Shown piece after piece: positions 39,433 through 50,770 of a DNA stretch of 64,000 nt. The notes beneath the pieces are model-generated. The model did not search any database. It saw only the letters and a program-made list of their open reading frames with translations, and was not told the origin of the DNA. Position numbers and translations under genes: made by a program. The DNA is from Clostridium uliginosum (GTDB lineage Bacteria > Bacillota > Clostridia > Clostridiales > Clostridiaceae), in the NCBI RefSeq assembly GCF_900112485.1, contig NZ_FOMG01000002.1:186001-250000 (forward strand), in the 5' to 3' direction. Each line of letters starts with the position of its first letter. The stretch's first letter is position 1.

Positions 39433-40020
39433 CTAAACTATTGTTTGTCCTCGTGCAATTTTAATATTTTCAATACTATAATCTGTATAAATAGCCTTAA
39501 CGCAATTTTTGTATATAGAGTCTAATAATAAGTATTTTTTTAATCCACCTTTTTTTACAATCTGAAAATAATAAGATTTATCAGGATTCAATTCCTTTAT
39601 CTTTATGTATTCTTCTTCAATTTGAGGATATCTTTTTAAAAAATTTGGCATGACAGATCTTAATAATTTATTCTTAAAGGCTATGCTAGTAATAAGTATT
39701 ATTTCCATATCATAATCTGATTTATTAGTATGTACTAAAACTACTTTATCACAAAAAATTAGAGATCTATTTGTAAACATTCCAACTTTAAAAGTTAATT
39801 TGTTATTAATACATTTATATTCTACTTTATAACCATTAAGTTTAAGTATTATAGCCATTACTATTAAAAACTCGATACACACTAGATAAATTAAATAAAA
39901 CATATTAGAAATTCCAGCTATTAATAATACTATAGGTAAAACAATTCCAATCATCAACATGAAAATTATAAATCTTTTTATAGATGATTTTTCCTTCTTT
40001 ATAGCAGTATAAATATTCAT
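39433..40020 (-). CDS. Membrane protein with two helices and a cytoplasmic beta-rich domain, unknown
   Basis: The 195-residue protein has two N-terminal membrane helices (about residues 17-37 and 41-62), then a soluble domain with alternating strands (VEYKCINNKLTFKVGMFTNR) that resembles bacterial PH-like membrane-associated domains, though I cannot confirm this. ATG after AGGAGGAATAAGGT. It sits between prfA and sua5 on the same strand, 20 bases before sua5, so it is probably co-transcribed. Function unknown. Confidence 0.65.
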   Translation of the reverse strand: MNIYTAIKKEKSSIKRFIIFMLMIGIVLPIVLLIAGISNMFYLIYLVCIEFLIVMAIILKLNGYKVEYKCINNKLTFKVGMFTNRSLIFCDKVVLVHTNKSDYDMEIILITSIAFKNKLLRSVMPNFLKRYPQIEEEYIKIKELNPDKSYYFQIVKKGGLKKYLLLDSIYKNCVKAIYTDYSIENIKIARGQTIV

Positions 40021-40040
40021 ACCTTATTCCTCCTATTATT

Positions 40041-40204
40041 TAAGGCACATGAAAGAAAATAATAGATCAAAGATGCGTCATATATTTCGTGTCAGACAAT
40101 GAGGTAAGTTATTTTGATAGTTTATCTATTAGCATAACTGGCCACCGTAGTATGACGCAAAATAGACAAACATACTGGTTTATTATTCTTTTAAATTTGC
40201 CTAA
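40041..40204. repeat. Full-length palindromic repeat copy in opposite orientation, TAA/TAA
   Basis: Body 40044-40201, GGCACATGAAAG to AAATTTGCC, with TAA on each side (40041-40043, 40202-40204). It is the reverse complement of the 61428 copy in layout: the conserved block reads AGTATGACGCAAAATAGAC near its right end. Outer arms AATAATAGATCA / TGGTTTATTATT pair. Confidence 0.85.
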
Positions 40205-40234
40205 AAGCCCCACATATTAAAATGTAAGGCTTTC
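40203..40234 (-). terminator. Probable prfA terminator
   Basis: AAAGCC / GGCTTT arms with an inner ACAT / ATGT pairing lie just past the prfA stop codon; the T-run is short. Confidence 0.5.
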
Positions 40235-40244
40235 TAAATAATAT

Positions 40245-41327
40245 TTACATATCTCTGTTTCCCATTTGCTTCATTTTTTCAGCTTGATCTGCTGTAATTA
40301 ATGCATTTATTACTTCATCAATATCACCACTTAAAAAAGCTTCTAATTTATATAAAGTTAATCCTATTCTATGTTCTGTAACTCTTCCTTGTGGATAATT
40401 ATATGTCCTAATTCTTTCACTTCTATCTCCAGTTCCAACTTGACTCTTTCTATCTTCTGCTATTCCATCAGCTCTTTCTTGTTGAGCTTTTTCAAATAAT
40501 CTTGATCTAAGAACTTTCATAGCTTTTTCTTTATTTTTCAACTGAGATTTTTCATCTTGACATGAAACCACAAGTCCTGAAGGTAAATGTGTAATTCTAA
40601 CAGCTGAATCTGTAGTATTAACGCATTGTCCACCATGTCCTGAAGCTCTAAATACATCTATTCTAACGTCTTTATCTGCAATTTCAATTTCAACATCATC
40701 AACTTCTGGTAAAACTGCTACTGTTGCAGTTGAAGTATGAATTCTTCCACTTGATTCAGTATCTGGAACTCTTTGAACTCTATGTACTCCACTTTCATAC
40801 TTTAATTTTGAATATGCACCATTACCTTTTATCATAAAGACAACTTCTTTAAATCCGCCAATATCTGTTTCGTTTAAACTCATTATTTCTGTAGTCCATC
40901 TTTGATTTTCTGCATATCTTGTGTACATTCTAAATAAGTTATATGCAAATAAAGCTGCTTCTTCGCCACCTGCACCACCTCTTATTTCAACAAAAACATT
41001 CTTATCATCATTTGGATCTTTTGGAAGTAATAATATTTGAATATATTCTTCTAATTTTTGTTCTTTATCTGTTAAAGAAGATATTTCTTCATTTAACATT
41101 TCTCTCATTTCTTTATCATTTTCTTCATTTAACATTTCTTTGTTATCTTGAAGATCTTCTGAGACTTGCTTATATTCTTTATATGCATTTACAATAACCT
41201 CTAAGTCAGATTGCTCTTTACATAGCTTTCTCCACTCATTTTGATTTTGCATAATTGATGGATCACTAATTTTAACTGATAATTCATCATATTTATTTTC
41301 TATAAAAGCCAATTTATCTAATAACAT
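40245..41327 (-). CDS. prfA: Peptide chain release factor 1
   Basis: RF1 reads UAA and UAG. The 360-residue protein has the N-terminal helical domain, the recognition loop [16 protein letters not shown] (PDT where PxT is expected) and the catalytic GGQ loop [20 protein letters not shown] (Gln methylated by PrmC). ATG after CGGAGTGATTGA. It is downstream of tdk and the prmC fusion, the common clostridial order. Confidence 0.98.
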   Translation of the reverse strand: MLLDKLAFIENKYDELSVKISDPSIMQNQNEWRKLCKEQSDLEVIVNAYKEYKQVSEDLQDNKEMLNEENDKEMREMLNEEISSLTDKEQKLEEYIQILLLPKDPNDDKNVFVEIRGGAGGEEAALFAYNLFRMYTRYAENQRWTTEIMSLNETDIGGFKEVVFMIKGNGAYSKLKYESGVHRVQRVPDTESSGRIHTSTATVAVLPEVDDVEIEIADKDVRIDVFRASGHGGQCVNTTDSAVRITHLPSGLVVSCQDEKSQLKNKEKAMKVLRSRLFEKAQQERADGIAEDRKSQVGTGDRSERIRTYNYPQGRVTEHRIGLTLYKLEAFLSGDIDEVINALITADQAEKMKQMGNRDM

Positions 41328-41490
41328 TCAATCACTCCGTATTTCATTTTTCCACATTTTTATCCAATGTATGTGACTCTTGGATACTTCATTCTGCCTT
41401 TTAGATGAAAAGACTTTTTAAATTAAATGAACCTCATCTAAAAATTAAGAACCACTTGGTATTATATCATATTTTTTAAGTTTTAATCAA

Positions 41491-41683
41491 TAAGGCACAT
41501 TAAAATAAATAACAAGTCAGCATGCTAGTCTATTTTGCGTCATACTGTGTCGGTAACACTCCTACTTCTGCAAGTTGGAGTTAGCGACTGCACGCTCCCA
41601 AATAACTATTTCTAAGTTTGAGATGAAGCAAAAAACCAACTAAGACTAAGGACTCTGTTTATTACTAATAAAATATATACCTT
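41491..41683. repeat. Palindromic repeat copy next to the prmC stop codon
   Basis: Begins TAA GGCACATTAAAATAAATAAC and contains TTTTGCGTCATACTGTGTCGG; ends ATATACC. The right half is more diverged than in other full copies. The right flank runs directly into the TAA stop of the DUF1385-PrmC gene (41686-41684). Confidence 0.75.
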
Positions 41684-43444
41684 TTAATTACTTAATTTTC
41701 CAATAACTACTCTATCTAAACTTGCAAGGTCTTTAATTACTTTTATATCTTTAAAACAAAATTGTTCCATCAGCATTTTTACTTGTTCTCCTTGATTGTA
41801 TCCTATTTCAAATGCTAATATTCCATTTTCTTTCAATACATTCTTACTTTGACTTATTATTTTTTTATAAAAATATAAACCATCTTTACCTCCACTCAAT
41901 GCCGTATGTGGTTCATAGTTTCTTACATCGTCCATTAATTTTTCTATTTCAGCTTCTTCTATATATGGTGGATTTGAAACTAAAATATCATATTTTTTTT
42001 CATTTAATATTATTTCATCTAATAAATTACTTCTTATAAATGAAGCTTTATTTCTTAAATTGAATTTTTCTATATTTAATAATGTAACTTTCTGTGGAAT
42101 TTCATAATAATCGATTAAGTCTACTTTTATATTACTTCTAAAATGAGCTAGCGCTATCCCAATAGCTCCTGAGCCACAGCATAAGTCGCACACTTCTTTT
42201 TCTTCATCTTCTTTTATATGCTTTAATACTTCTTCAACTAATATTTCTGTGTCTCCTCGTGGAATTAATACTCCTTCTTCAACATAAAGGTTAAGATTCA
42301 TAAATTCACATTCATTTAAAATATATTTAACTGGCATTTTATCTTTTCTTTTATTAATTAGTTTAAAATACTCTTTTTCATTTACAATACTTATTTCTTC
42401 TTCTCTATGAGTTATTAAATATATTCTTTCTTTATCTATGACATTTCCAAGTAATAGCTCTGCATCTAATCTAGCAGTATCAATATTATTCTTCTTTAAA
42501 ATATCAGCTCCTAAATTAATTAGTTCTCCAATATTTTTTTGTTTATCTTTAATACCTTCTGCACATTTTAGAGCTGCAATTGCTACTTCAATTTGAAAAT
42601 TATCTGGTTCCTTTGTAGTTAAAAATTGAAGTTGCATTCCTGGCCATGCAATAATTTTTGATAATGAATTATTATTTTTCCCTAGCCATTTAATTAATTC
42701 ATAAGTAATTCCAGTTACTATAGGTATAAGTACAAGTCTAAGTATTAATCTTTCGCCAAAACTTCCCCATCCTGTAAATGAAAACACAATAATACTAACA
42801 AACATTATTAAAAATAAGAAGTTAGTTCCACACCTTGGATGAAGTCTTGGATATTTTTTAACATTTTCTACTGTTAAATCTTGCATAGCTTCATAACAAA
42901 ATATCGTTTTATGTTCAGCTCCATGATATTGTAAAACTCTATATATATCATCTAACTTACTGATAATCAGCATGTATACTAATAAAATTACTATCCTAAT
43001 AATAGCTTCAATTAAATTTAATCCTACATTAGATATTCCTATATTTTTAAAAAGTGTAGCTATACTAGTTGGTAAGATTACAAAAAGTCCAATAGATATA
43101 ATAATTGAAAACATTAACGTTAATGCCATAATTATATCATTTGACTTTTTTCCTAATTTATTATTAAGCCAGACTTCAAATTTTGAAGGTTCTTCTCCCT
43201 CATCAAAAAACGAAGCTGAATAATTTAGTGAATCCATTCCCATCTTTAAAGAATCAATTAACACAAAAAAGCCTCTTAAAAAAGGTATATTAATAATTGG
43301 ATACTTTTTAGTTATTGGCACATTATTTTCTATCTTTATTTCTATATTTCCTTTTAATGTTCTAACTGCTGTTGCCAATCCATTAGTTCCTCTCATCATA
43401 ACACCTTCAATAACAGCTTGCCCTCCAACATCACACCTTTTCAT
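41684..43444 (-). CDS. prmC: Fusion of DUF1385 (YqhQ) membrane domain and PrmC release-factor methyltransferase
   Basis: One frame of 586 residues encodes two proteins that are usually separate. The N-terminal half (about 1-300) is DUF1385: VGGQAVIEGVMMRG, membrane helices, and YHGAEHKTIFCYE / HPRCGTNFLFLI. The C-terminal half (about 305-586) is PrmC, which methylates the GGQ glutamine of RF1 and RF2: GVLIPRGDTEILVEEVL, VCDLCCGSGAIGIALA, and the catalytic SNPPY. ATG 43444 is preferred over GTG 43453 because DUF1385 proteins begin close to VGGQ. It overlaps tdk by 14 bases. Confidence 0.92.
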   Translation of the reverse strand: MKRCDVGGQAVIEGVMMRGTNGLATAVRTLKGNIEIKIENNVPITKKYPIINIPFLRGFFVLIDSLKMGMDSLNYSASFFDEGEEPSKFEVWLNNKLGKKSNDIIMALTLMFSIIISIGLFVILPTSIATLFKNIGISNVGLNLIEAIIRIVILLVYMLIISKLDDIYRVLQYHGAEHKTIFCYEAMQDLTVENVKKYPRLHPRCGTNFLFLIMFVSIIVFSFTGWGSFGERLILRLVLIPIVTGITYELIKWLGKNNNSLSKIIAWPGMQLQFLTTKEPDNFQIEVAIAALKCAEGIKDKQKNIGELINLGADILKKNNIDTARLDAELLLGNVIDKERIYLITHREEEISIVNEKEYFKLINKRKDKMPVKYILNECEFMNLNLYVEEGVLIPRGDTEILVEEVLKHIKEDEEKEVCDLCCGSGAIGIALAHFRSNIKVDLIDYYEIPQKVTLLNIEKFNLRNKASFIRSNLLDEIILNEKKYDILVSNPPYIEEAEIEKLMDDVRNYEPHTALSGGKDGLYFYKKIISQSKNVLKENGILAFEIGYNQGEQVKMLMEQFCFKDIKVIKDLASLDRVVIGKLSN

Positions 43445-44069
43445 TTGCAACACTCTCTCTTACATCATTTTTTTTGAATTTATCAGTTACAGTCTTATAT
43501 TTATAATAACAATCTCCACATAAAGATTCATAATAAACATCATCTTGCTCATCTATAGCAATTTGTTCTCCTTCAAAAACGAATTTTCCATTAATTTTTC
43601 TTCCATTTAATAAGGCTTTTCTTCCACATGCACATATAGTTTTCATTTCTTCTATGCTATGAGCTAATAATAATAATCTTGTACTTCCTTCAAATCCATT
43701 CATCTTAAAATCTGTTCTTAATCCATAACATATTATCGGAATATTTAGTCTAACTGCTATTTCAAATAACTCATCTATTTGTTTCGATTTCATAAATTGA
43801 ACTTCATCAATCAATATACAATCAATATTTGATTTATTATTTAAATACTCAGTAACTAAATCTAAAATATTATCTTCTTTAGAAATCATTAGATCAACTT
43901 TTTTTTGTACTCCAAGTCTAGATACTAATTCATCTCCACCTTTATTATCAACTAAAGGTTTCATTATGATAACTTTCATTCCACGCTCTTCATAATTATA
44001 TGCTACTTGCATTAAATGAGTTGACTTTCCAGAATTCATTGCTCCATATCTAAAATATAATTTACTCAT
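43431..44069 (-). CDS. tdk: Thymidine kinase
   Basis: Phosphorylates thymidine to dTMP. The 212-residue protein has Walker A FRYGAMNSGKSTHLMQVAYN, Walker B ILIDEVQFM, the lasso loop, and four zinc cysteines (CACGRKAL and CGDCY). ATG after AAAGGAGAGAATATTTAATT. It starts the tdk-prmC-prfA group on the minus strand, divergent from rpmE. Confidence 0.97.
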   Translation of the reverse strand: MSKLYFRYGAMNSGKSTHLMQVAYNYEERGMKVIIMKPLVDNKGGDELVSRLGVQKKVDLMISKEDNILDLVTEYLNNKSNIDCILIDEVQFMKSKQIDELFEIAVRLNIPIICYGLRTDFKMNGFEGSTRLLLLAHSIEEMKTICACGRKALLNGRKINGKFVFEGEQIAIDEQDDVYYESLCGDCYYKYKTVTDKFKKNDVRESVANEKV

Positions 44070-44185
44070 AATTAAATATTCTCTCCTTTTTAACTATCTT
44101 AATCGATTATAGCATTTAATACTTCGCTTAAAAAGAGATTTTCTTTCATATTACTTATTTGACTTTTTAATTTTTTTCAATTATA

Positions 44186-44214
44186 TTGACCAGAAAAATA
44201 CACTATGATATAAT
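44186..44214 (+). promoter_or_regulatory. rpmE promoter
   Basis: TTGACC (44186-44191), 17 bases, TATAAT (44209-44214), giving a leader of about 47 bases. Confidence 0.88.
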
Positions 44215-44267
44215 CTAGTAGTTATTTAATGTTAACATAAGTTAATATACTGGAAGAGGTGAAAAAT

Positions 44268-44477
44268 ATGAAAGAAGGCATACATCCAGAATACCACCAC
44301 GATGCAGTGGTTAAGTGTGCATGTGGAAACACTTTCACTACTGGTTCTGTTAAAGAAGAACTAAAAGTTGAAATATGCTCTAAATGCCACCCATTCTTCA
44401 CTGGTAAGCAAAAAATCGTTGATATCGGCGGTAGAGTTGATAAGTTCAATAAAAGATTTAATATTAATGGTAAATAG
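44268..44477 (+). CDS. rpmE: 50S ribosomal protein L31, zinc-binding type
   Basis: The 69-residue ribosomal protein starts [20 protein letters not shown] after AGAGGTG; an in-frame GTG at 44259 overlaps that site. Four cysteines (KCACG, CSKCHPF) make it the zinc-containing C+ form, so a zinc-free paralogue for zinc starvation may exist elsewhere. It has its own promoter and terminator. Confidence 0.98.
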   Translation: MKEGIHPEYHHDAVVKCACGNTFTTGSVKEELKVEICSKCHPFFTGKQKIVDIGGRVDKFNKRFNINGK

Positions 44478-44484
44478 AAAATTT

Positions 44485-44516
44485 GGGGAAAGACTTAGTC
44501 TTTCCCATTTTCTTTT
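44485..44516 (+). terminator. rpmE terminator
   Basis: GGGAAAGAC TTA GTCTTTCCC followed by ATTTTCTTTTT. Confidence 0.93.
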
Positions 44517-44719
44517 TATTTATATTTTATTTTAATTAAGAATGTTATATATAAGTTCTAATTAATAAAATTCATTATTTGCAAAACTAGCTTGTTGCAA
44601 TTTCTAAAAGTACAGATTCAATTTAAATGAACAAACTTTTTTAGAACATATATATTTAAAATAACTATTAAACATGATAAACTATTTATATGTAATCTAG
44701 TAGAAATGAGTGAAATTGG

Positions 44720-45835
44720 ATGAAAAAGATTTTAATCTTAACTACATCTACAGGACAAGGTCATAATCAAGCAGCAAATTCTGTTTCTCAGTCTTTTGAA
44801 GCTGCTGGTTACGTAACTATAAAACATGATTTTTTATCTAAAAGTAGTAAACTTCTAAATGACTTAATTGTAATTGGATATGAAATTTTAGCCTCAAGAT
44901 TTCCAAAACTTTATGGATGGTTTTACAACTTTACAGATAAAAGTATAACTAATAAATTATTAAGAATAATATTTTTTTTCACAAAGATAAAAATTTCAAA
45001 ACTAATTTATAACGTTAAACCAGATATAATAGTTGCTACGCATTCCCTTTCTGTTAATATAGTTACATCTTTAAAAAAGCAAGGATTAAATATTCCATAT
45101 ATTATGATTGTAACCGACTTTAAGGCACACTATACTTATATAAATCCTTATGTAGATGCATATATTACTGGAAGTTCATATACAAAACAATCATTAATAG
45201 ATAAAAATATAGAATCCAATAAAATATTTCCAATAGGAATTCCTATAAAAAAAGTTTTTTATAGCTCTAATAATTCCATAAAAAAATTGAAAGATACTGA
45301 ATACTTTAATTTACTACTTATGAGCGGAAGTCTTGGATTAGATACTATTTCTTTTGTATTAAAAGAGTTACTTAAAAATTCGCATAAATTAAGAATTACA
45401 GTTGTTTGTGGTAAAAATAAACACTTAGAAGAATCTCTAATAGAATACTGTGCTACTAATAAATATGAAAATAAAAAATTGCATATTTTAGGTTTTACAA
45501 CAGATATTCCATACTTAATGGATTATTGTGATGTCATCATTTCAAAACCTGGTGGTTTAACAGTAACTGAAGCAATTGTAAAAAATATTCCTTTAATAAT
45601 TCCATTCGCTATTCCGGGACAGGAAATGGAAAATATAGATTTTTTAGTCAATGAAGGCTATTCTATTTATATTGATAATCTAGGTAAAATTAATGATGCT
45701 ATAGATAACTTAATACTTAATCCTTCAATTCTATATGAAATTAAAAACAAATTAAAACAATTATCTTCTACTTATGATCCAGATAAAATTGTTACCATAT
45801 CAGAAGGTTTGATAAAAAATAAGTATGATATATAA
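44720..45835 (+). CDS. MGDG synthase/UgtP-type diacylglycerol glycosyltransferase
   Basis: The 371-residue GT-B enzyme has the N-terminal MGDG-synthase motif ILILTTSTGQGHNQAANSVS, the middle KPDIIVATHSLSVNIV and IPYIMIVTDFKAH, and the C-terminal nucleotide-sugar site DVIISKPGGLTVTEAIVKNI and PIPGQE-like AIPGQEMENIDFLVNEG. Such enzymes glycosylate diacylglycerol (membrane glycolipid, lipoteichoic anchor). Length fits. The start at 44720 has only a weak site (GAGTGAAATT). Its last codons and stop lie inside the shared terminator hairpin with rho. Confidence 0.85.
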   Translation: MKKILILTTSTGQGHNQAANSVSQSFEAAGYVTIKHDFLSKSSKLLNDLIVIGYEILASRFPKLYGWFYNFTDKSITNKLLRIIFFFTKIKISKLIYNVKPDIIVATHSLSVNIVTSLKKQGLNIPYIMIVTDFKAHYTYINPYVDAYITGSSYTKQSLIDKNIESNKIFPIGIPIKKVFYSSNNSIKKLKDTEYFNLLLMSGSLGLDTISFVLKELLKNSHKLRITVVCGKNKHLEESLIEYCATNKYENKKLHILGFTTDIPYLMDYCDVIISKPGGLTVTEAIVKNIPLIIPFAIPGQEMENIDFLVNEGYSIYIDNLGKINDAIDNLILNPSILYEIKNKLKQLSSTYDPDKIVTISEGLIKNKYDI

Positions 45836-45867
45836 AAATTACTTTTATATATCATACTTATTTTTTT
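45821..45867. terminator. Bidirectional terminator between glycosyltransferase and rho
   Basis: Perfect 17-bp arms (45821-45837 and 45843-45859) with T-runs on both outer sides. The last four sense codons and the stop of the plus-strand gene are within the left arm. Confidence 0.93.
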
Positions 45868-45888
45868 GAATATGCCTTATTACAACAT

Positions 45889-47307
45889 TTATTTTCTTCT
45901 TTCAATTCCATTCTTTTTAAAAATACTAATAAATTCTTTATTATCTGATGTTTTAGTTAACATATTTATAAGATTTTGTGTAACATCTTCTACACTTCCA
46001 TCTCTATACATTACTTTTCTGATAGTGTATGCTACTTCTTGTTCTTCTTTAGAGAATATTAAATCTTCTTTTCTAGTTCCAGACTTGTAAATATCAATAG
46101 CTGGGAATATTCTTCTTTCTTGTAGCCTTCTATCTAAGTGAACTTCCATATTTCCAGTTCCTTTAAATTCCTCAAATATCATATCATCCATTCTTGATCC
46201 TGTTTCAATAAGTGCAGTAGCTAAAATTGTTAAACTACCACCTTCTTCAATGTTTCTTGCAGCGCCAAAAAATTTCTTTGGCATTATTAACGCTCCAGGA
46301 TCTAATCCTCCTGATAGAGTTCTTCCTGTTGGTGTTATAGTTAAGTTATAAGCTCTAGATAACCTTGTTAAACTATCCATAAGTATTACAACATCCTTAC
46401 CTTGCTCTACCATTCTCTTAGCTCTCTCTAATACCATTCGTGATACTTTTGCATGATTTTGAGGTTCTTCATCAAATGTTGAATATATTACATCTCCATT
46501 TATAGATCTCTTCATATCAGTAACTTCCTCAGGTCTTTCATCAATAAGTAAAACTATCAACTTAATATCAGGATAATTCTCAGATATGTTTTGTGCTACT
46601 TTTTTTAGAAGAGTTGTTTTTCCTGCTTTAGGAGGAGCAACAATAATACCTCTTTGACCTTTTCCTATTGGACAAATTATATCCATTAATCTTGATGATA
46701 AATCATTTCCATTAGAAGTTTCTAACTTTAATCTTTCTTTAGGATATATAGGTGTCAAAGTTTCAAAATATTTTCTTCCTATAGCCTTTTCTGGTTGCTC
46801 TCCATTTACTTGCTCCACAAATAAAAGTGCTTTAAACTTTTCTCCTTCTTTTGCTTCTCTAACCTTACCTTCTACTTCATCTCCAGTTCTCAAATTAAAC
46901 CTTCTAATTTGAGAAGGCGATACGTAGACATCCTCACTACTTGTTAAATAATTTTTGCATCTTAAAAATCCAAAGTTATTATTTTCTAATATTTCTAAAA
47001 TTCCTTTTGCTGAGTTTGATTCATTTATCATACTCTTTAATTTTTCTTGTTTAGAAACCGTTTCTTCTTTTACATTATTCAAATTATTAGTTACAGTAGG
47101 TTTTATCTCGTCCTCTACCTTAACTATCTTAGGAGCTATCTTTTCTTTTAATATCATTCCATCTTTCTCTACTATCTTAGGAGTACTTTTTAAAATTTCT
47201 TCTATTAATTCACTTTTTTTATATTTCGCTATATTTTTAACTCCTGAGTTCTTAGCAATTTCTTTTAATTTTATCAAAGTCATGCTTTCATACTCTTGTT
47301 TTATCAA
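45889..47307 (-). CDS. rho: Transcription termination factor Rho
   Basis: Hexameric RNA helicase that ends transcription. The 472-residue protein has an N-terminal Rho_N segment ([20 protein letters not shown]), a charged insert, the cold-shock-like RNA-binding domain ([20 protein letters not shown]), Walker [21 protein letters not shown], Walker [18 protein letters not shown] and the bicyclomycin/Q-R loop regions. I take the TTG at 47307, six bases after GGAGGTG; an ATG at 47283 lacks a site. It is single, with repeats in its long upstream gap. Confidence 0.97.
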   Translation of the reverse strand: MIKQEYESMTLIKLKEIAKNSGVKNIAKYKKSELIEEILKSTPKIVEKDGMILKEKIAPKIVKVEDEIKPTVTNNLNNVKEETVSKQEKLKSMINESNSAKGILEILENNNFGFLRCKNYLTSSEDVYVSPSQIRRFNLRTGDEVEGKVREAKEGEKFKALLFVEQVNGEQPEKAIGRKYFETLTPIYPKERLKLETSNGNDLSSRLMDIICPIGKGQRGIIVAPPKAGKTTLLKKVAQNISENYPDIKLIVLLIDERPEEVTDMKRSINGDVIYSTFDEEPQNHAKVSRMVLERAKRMVEQGKDVVILMDSLTRLSRAYNLTITPTGRTLSGGLDPGALIMPKKFFGAARNIEEGGSLTILATALIETGSRMDDMIFEEFKGTGNMEVHLDRRLQERRIFPAIDIYKSGTRKEDLIFSKEEQEVAYTIRKVMYRDGSVEDVTQNLINMLTKTSDNKEFISIFKKNGIERRK

Positions 47308-47449
47308 ATTAGCACCTCCAATTATAAACTTATTAACTTATAAATTACATCATACTAAATAGCAATTTTAATTCCAAATTTTTATATTAATAAATAATTT
47401 AGATTTGCTTCTTCTAGATAAATTTAGAATAAGTCAAAATATTTTTTTA

Positions 47450-47613
47450 TTAGCGCATCTCCAAATAAATAACTAGTCTGTCTTCTTGTCTTTTTTATAC
47501 TATACTGCGTCAGCAAATGTGCTAATAACAGTAGTATTAACTGCCTTTACTTCCTTGTCTAGTTCAAAAAATCCTAAGAATCTTTGACTAGTTATTTATT
47601 GTACAATGCCTAA
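47450..47613. repeat. Palindromic repeat copy, GGCATCTC subfamily, upstream of rho
   Basis: Starts GCGCATCTCCAAATAAATAAC and ends CAATGCC. Outer arms AAATAAATAACTAGTC and GACTAGTTATTTATT pair. The interior is close to the 36181 copy: ATACTGCGTCAGCAAA and TAACTGCCTTTACTTCC. Flanks are TTA on the left and TAA on the right, so no direct repeat. Confidence 0.8.
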
Positions 47614-47807
47614 GTTCTATTTTTTTAAATTACTTTTAATTTTGGGAATTTCAATAAGATTTTTCGATTAAGATATGCATAAAACTATTATTGATTACAT
47701 CATAATATATATTATGTATAAAAAGCTACAAATTTTTAAGTCTGATGTACGTTATTATGTCCAATAAATATGTTTTTAAACATGAAAAACACTATTAATA
47801 TTTTGAT

Positions 47808-47836
47808 TAAGGCACATGAAATAAAATAACAATTAT
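47808..47836. repeat. Half copy of the palindromic repeat
   Basis: TAA then GGCACATGAAATAAAATAAC matches the left terminus of full copies. The rest of this 771-bp rho-pyrG gap (47308-48078) is AT-rich with no gene visible; a possible right arm (TTATTGTTATAG near 47904) is too short to be sure. Confidence 0.55.
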
Positions 47837-48016
47837 CTTTATTTATGATTATTATATTTATAGCCAAAGTAAAATATAAGTTTACTACTATTATAATTCC
47901 TTTTATTGTTATAGTAAATAAATATCTCTAAATATAGTCTACTATTTTATATTTAAAATATCAATTGCACTACTAATCCTCTATTGAGATTTGATTATTA
48001 AAATTATTATCTCTAT

Positions 48017-48065
48017 TTTATTAAAAAAATAGAAGTTTCCCTTAAAAATCTAAGGAAAACTTCTT
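48017..48065 (-). terminator. pyrG terminator
   Basis: AGAAGTTTTCC and GGGAAACTTCT arms with a further CTTAG/TTAAG pairing, then ATTTTTTT on the minus strand. Confidence 0.85.
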
Positions 48066-48078
48066 AAAATTAAATTTA

Positions 48079-49704
<1,626 letters not shown>

Positions 49705-49718
49705 TTATTTATTTTATA

Positions 49719-49747
49719 TTGACTATTTAATTTCATAATGATATAAT
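49719..49747 (+). promoter_or_regulatory. Orphan consensus promoter divergent to pyrG
   Basis: TTGACT (49719-49724), exactly 17 bases, TATAAT (49742-49747), on the strand opposite pyrG and with no gene downstream on that strand. Confidence 0.65.
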
Positions 49748-49753
49748 AGATAT

Positions 49754-49870
49754 CACCCCATGAAAACGATCTATGGGGTATTTGTGTTGAAATAACATAG
49801 AACTTATATTAACACATAAATAAAATAATATCTAGCTTTTTTTGTGATATTATTTTATTTATATTTTTTC
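49754..49870 (+). ncRNA. Candidate small RNA between pyrG and the 99-residue gene
   Basis: From the promoter at 49719-49747 a transcript of about 105-115 nt would contain a 7-bp hairpin ACCCCAT / ATGGGGT near its start (49755-49779) and end at the long hairpin 49818-49860, followed by T-rich sequence. No start codon with a ribosome binding site is seen in it. Inferred only from signals. Confidence 0.4.
49818..49866. terminator. Bidirectional terminator hairpin
   Basis: Perfect 15-bp arms (49818-49832 and 49846-49860), loop with seven T. It ends the minus-strand 99-residue gene and could stop the plus-strand candidate RNA. Confidence 0.8.
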
Positions 49871-50158
49871 TATTTTATCTATATTTTCTTGAATTTCAAA
49901 ATATTTTTGTCTAAAATTTCTATTTATCAACAATTTTTCTTCTGCATATCTTAAATTGTTATTTACACTTTTACAAGTTTTTACTTTTAATATCTTCATA
50001 GCATTTTCACGTTCTAAACAACTATAATTTTTTAAAAGTAATAATAATAAATATCTATTTTCTCTAAACTCTAATAGTTTTATTAGCCCTTGTTCACTAA
50101 TCCCATAATAATCACATAATGCATTTAATATTCTCATGTATTTCATTTCATTTCTCAT
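49859..50158 (-). CDS. Small all-helical protein, possible DNA-binding, unknown
   Basis: The 99-residue protein is rich in charged and aliphatic residues and predicted helical throughout (NALCDYYGISEQGLIKLLEF, ERENAMKILKVKTCKSVNNN, NLRYAEEKLLINRNFRQKYF). The middle could form a helix-turn-helix, but no family is recognised. ATG eight bases after AGGAGG. It has its own terminator. Real gene likely. Confidence 0.6.
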   Translation of the reverse strand: MRNEMKYMRILNALCDYYGISEQGLIKLLEFRENRYLLLLLLKNYSCLERENAMKILKVKTCKSVNNNLRYAEEKLLINRNFRQKYFEIQENIDKIEKI

Positions 50159-50240
50159 ACATATAACCTCCTATTTTTAGTCTTTCCATTAAATTTAAAT
50201 GTAATCATATTATGTATTAAAATAAAAAGCAATTGTATCT

Positions 50241-50284
50241 AAAAAAGACGATTGCTGTAAAAAATACAGAAATCATCTTTTTGC
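50241..50284 (-). terminator. Terminator after the DUF1934 gene
   Basis: Arms AAAAGATGATT-CTGTA / TACAG-AATCGTCTTTT (minus strand) with a T-run at the end. Confidence 0.8.
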
Positions 50285-50332
50285 CTCAACATAGTCTTTT
50301 TTTAATGTTATTTACAAATTATACTCTTTATC

Positions 50333-50755
50333 TTAATTCTCATTTGTTTTTATATGTACTGAAAGATTAGTATTCATAGGAATTTGTCCTTCTATTGTCA
50401 TTAAATAATTTACCTCTATTATTCCACCCTCTTCATTAATATCAATATTTAATTTTTTAGTATCAATATTAACTTGAAGCACTCCATATGGTGTTTGATA
50501 TAAAGAAGTTGTTTGTTGCCTATTTTTAAAATCCATTTTAGTAGCTGTTGAACCTTTTCTTTCTAAGGTAAAAGATTTTCCTCTAACAGTTAGTATCGTT
50601 CTTGTACCGTCCATTCCTGAAATTTCAGTTTCATCATATTCAGCTTTGAAAGTATCATTATCCATATAAAAATCACCTGGAGATATTACTTCAATTAAAT
50701 CGTCATTTTCCATTGAAGCATTACTTTTTATTGTAATAATCGCTCTTTTTTTCAT
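50333..50755 (-). CDS. DUF1934 (YwiB-like) calycin-like beta-barrel protein
   Basis: The 140-residue protein matches YwiB/DUF1934: MKKRAIITIKSNASMENDD, the DGTRTILTVRGKSFTLERKG stretch, and the C-terminal GGIIEVNYLMTIEGQIPMNT pattern. Predicted to be a small antiparallel beta barrel in the cytoplasm. Homologues often lie near argS or pyrG, as here. Its biochemical role is not known. ATG after AGGAGGAAAAC. Confidence 0.85.
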   Translation of the reverse strand: MKKRAIITIKSNASMENDDLIEVISPGDFYMDNDTFKAEYDETEISGMDGTRTILTVRGKSFTLERKGSTATKMDFKNRQQTTSLYQTPYGVLQVNIDTKKLNIDINEEGGIIEVNYLMTIEGQIPMNTNLSVHIKTNEN

Positions 50756-50770
50756 GTTTTCCTCCTGTTG

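Noticed and set aside
44215-44267. Ribosomal protein leader structure before rpmE
   Set aside because: The leader is about 47 bases and I see no stable fold or known L31 leader pattern.
49755-49779. Bacillus-type pyrG attenuator
   Set aside because: On the pyrG strand the hairpin is not followed by a U-run, and no transcript start with GGG is placed before it.
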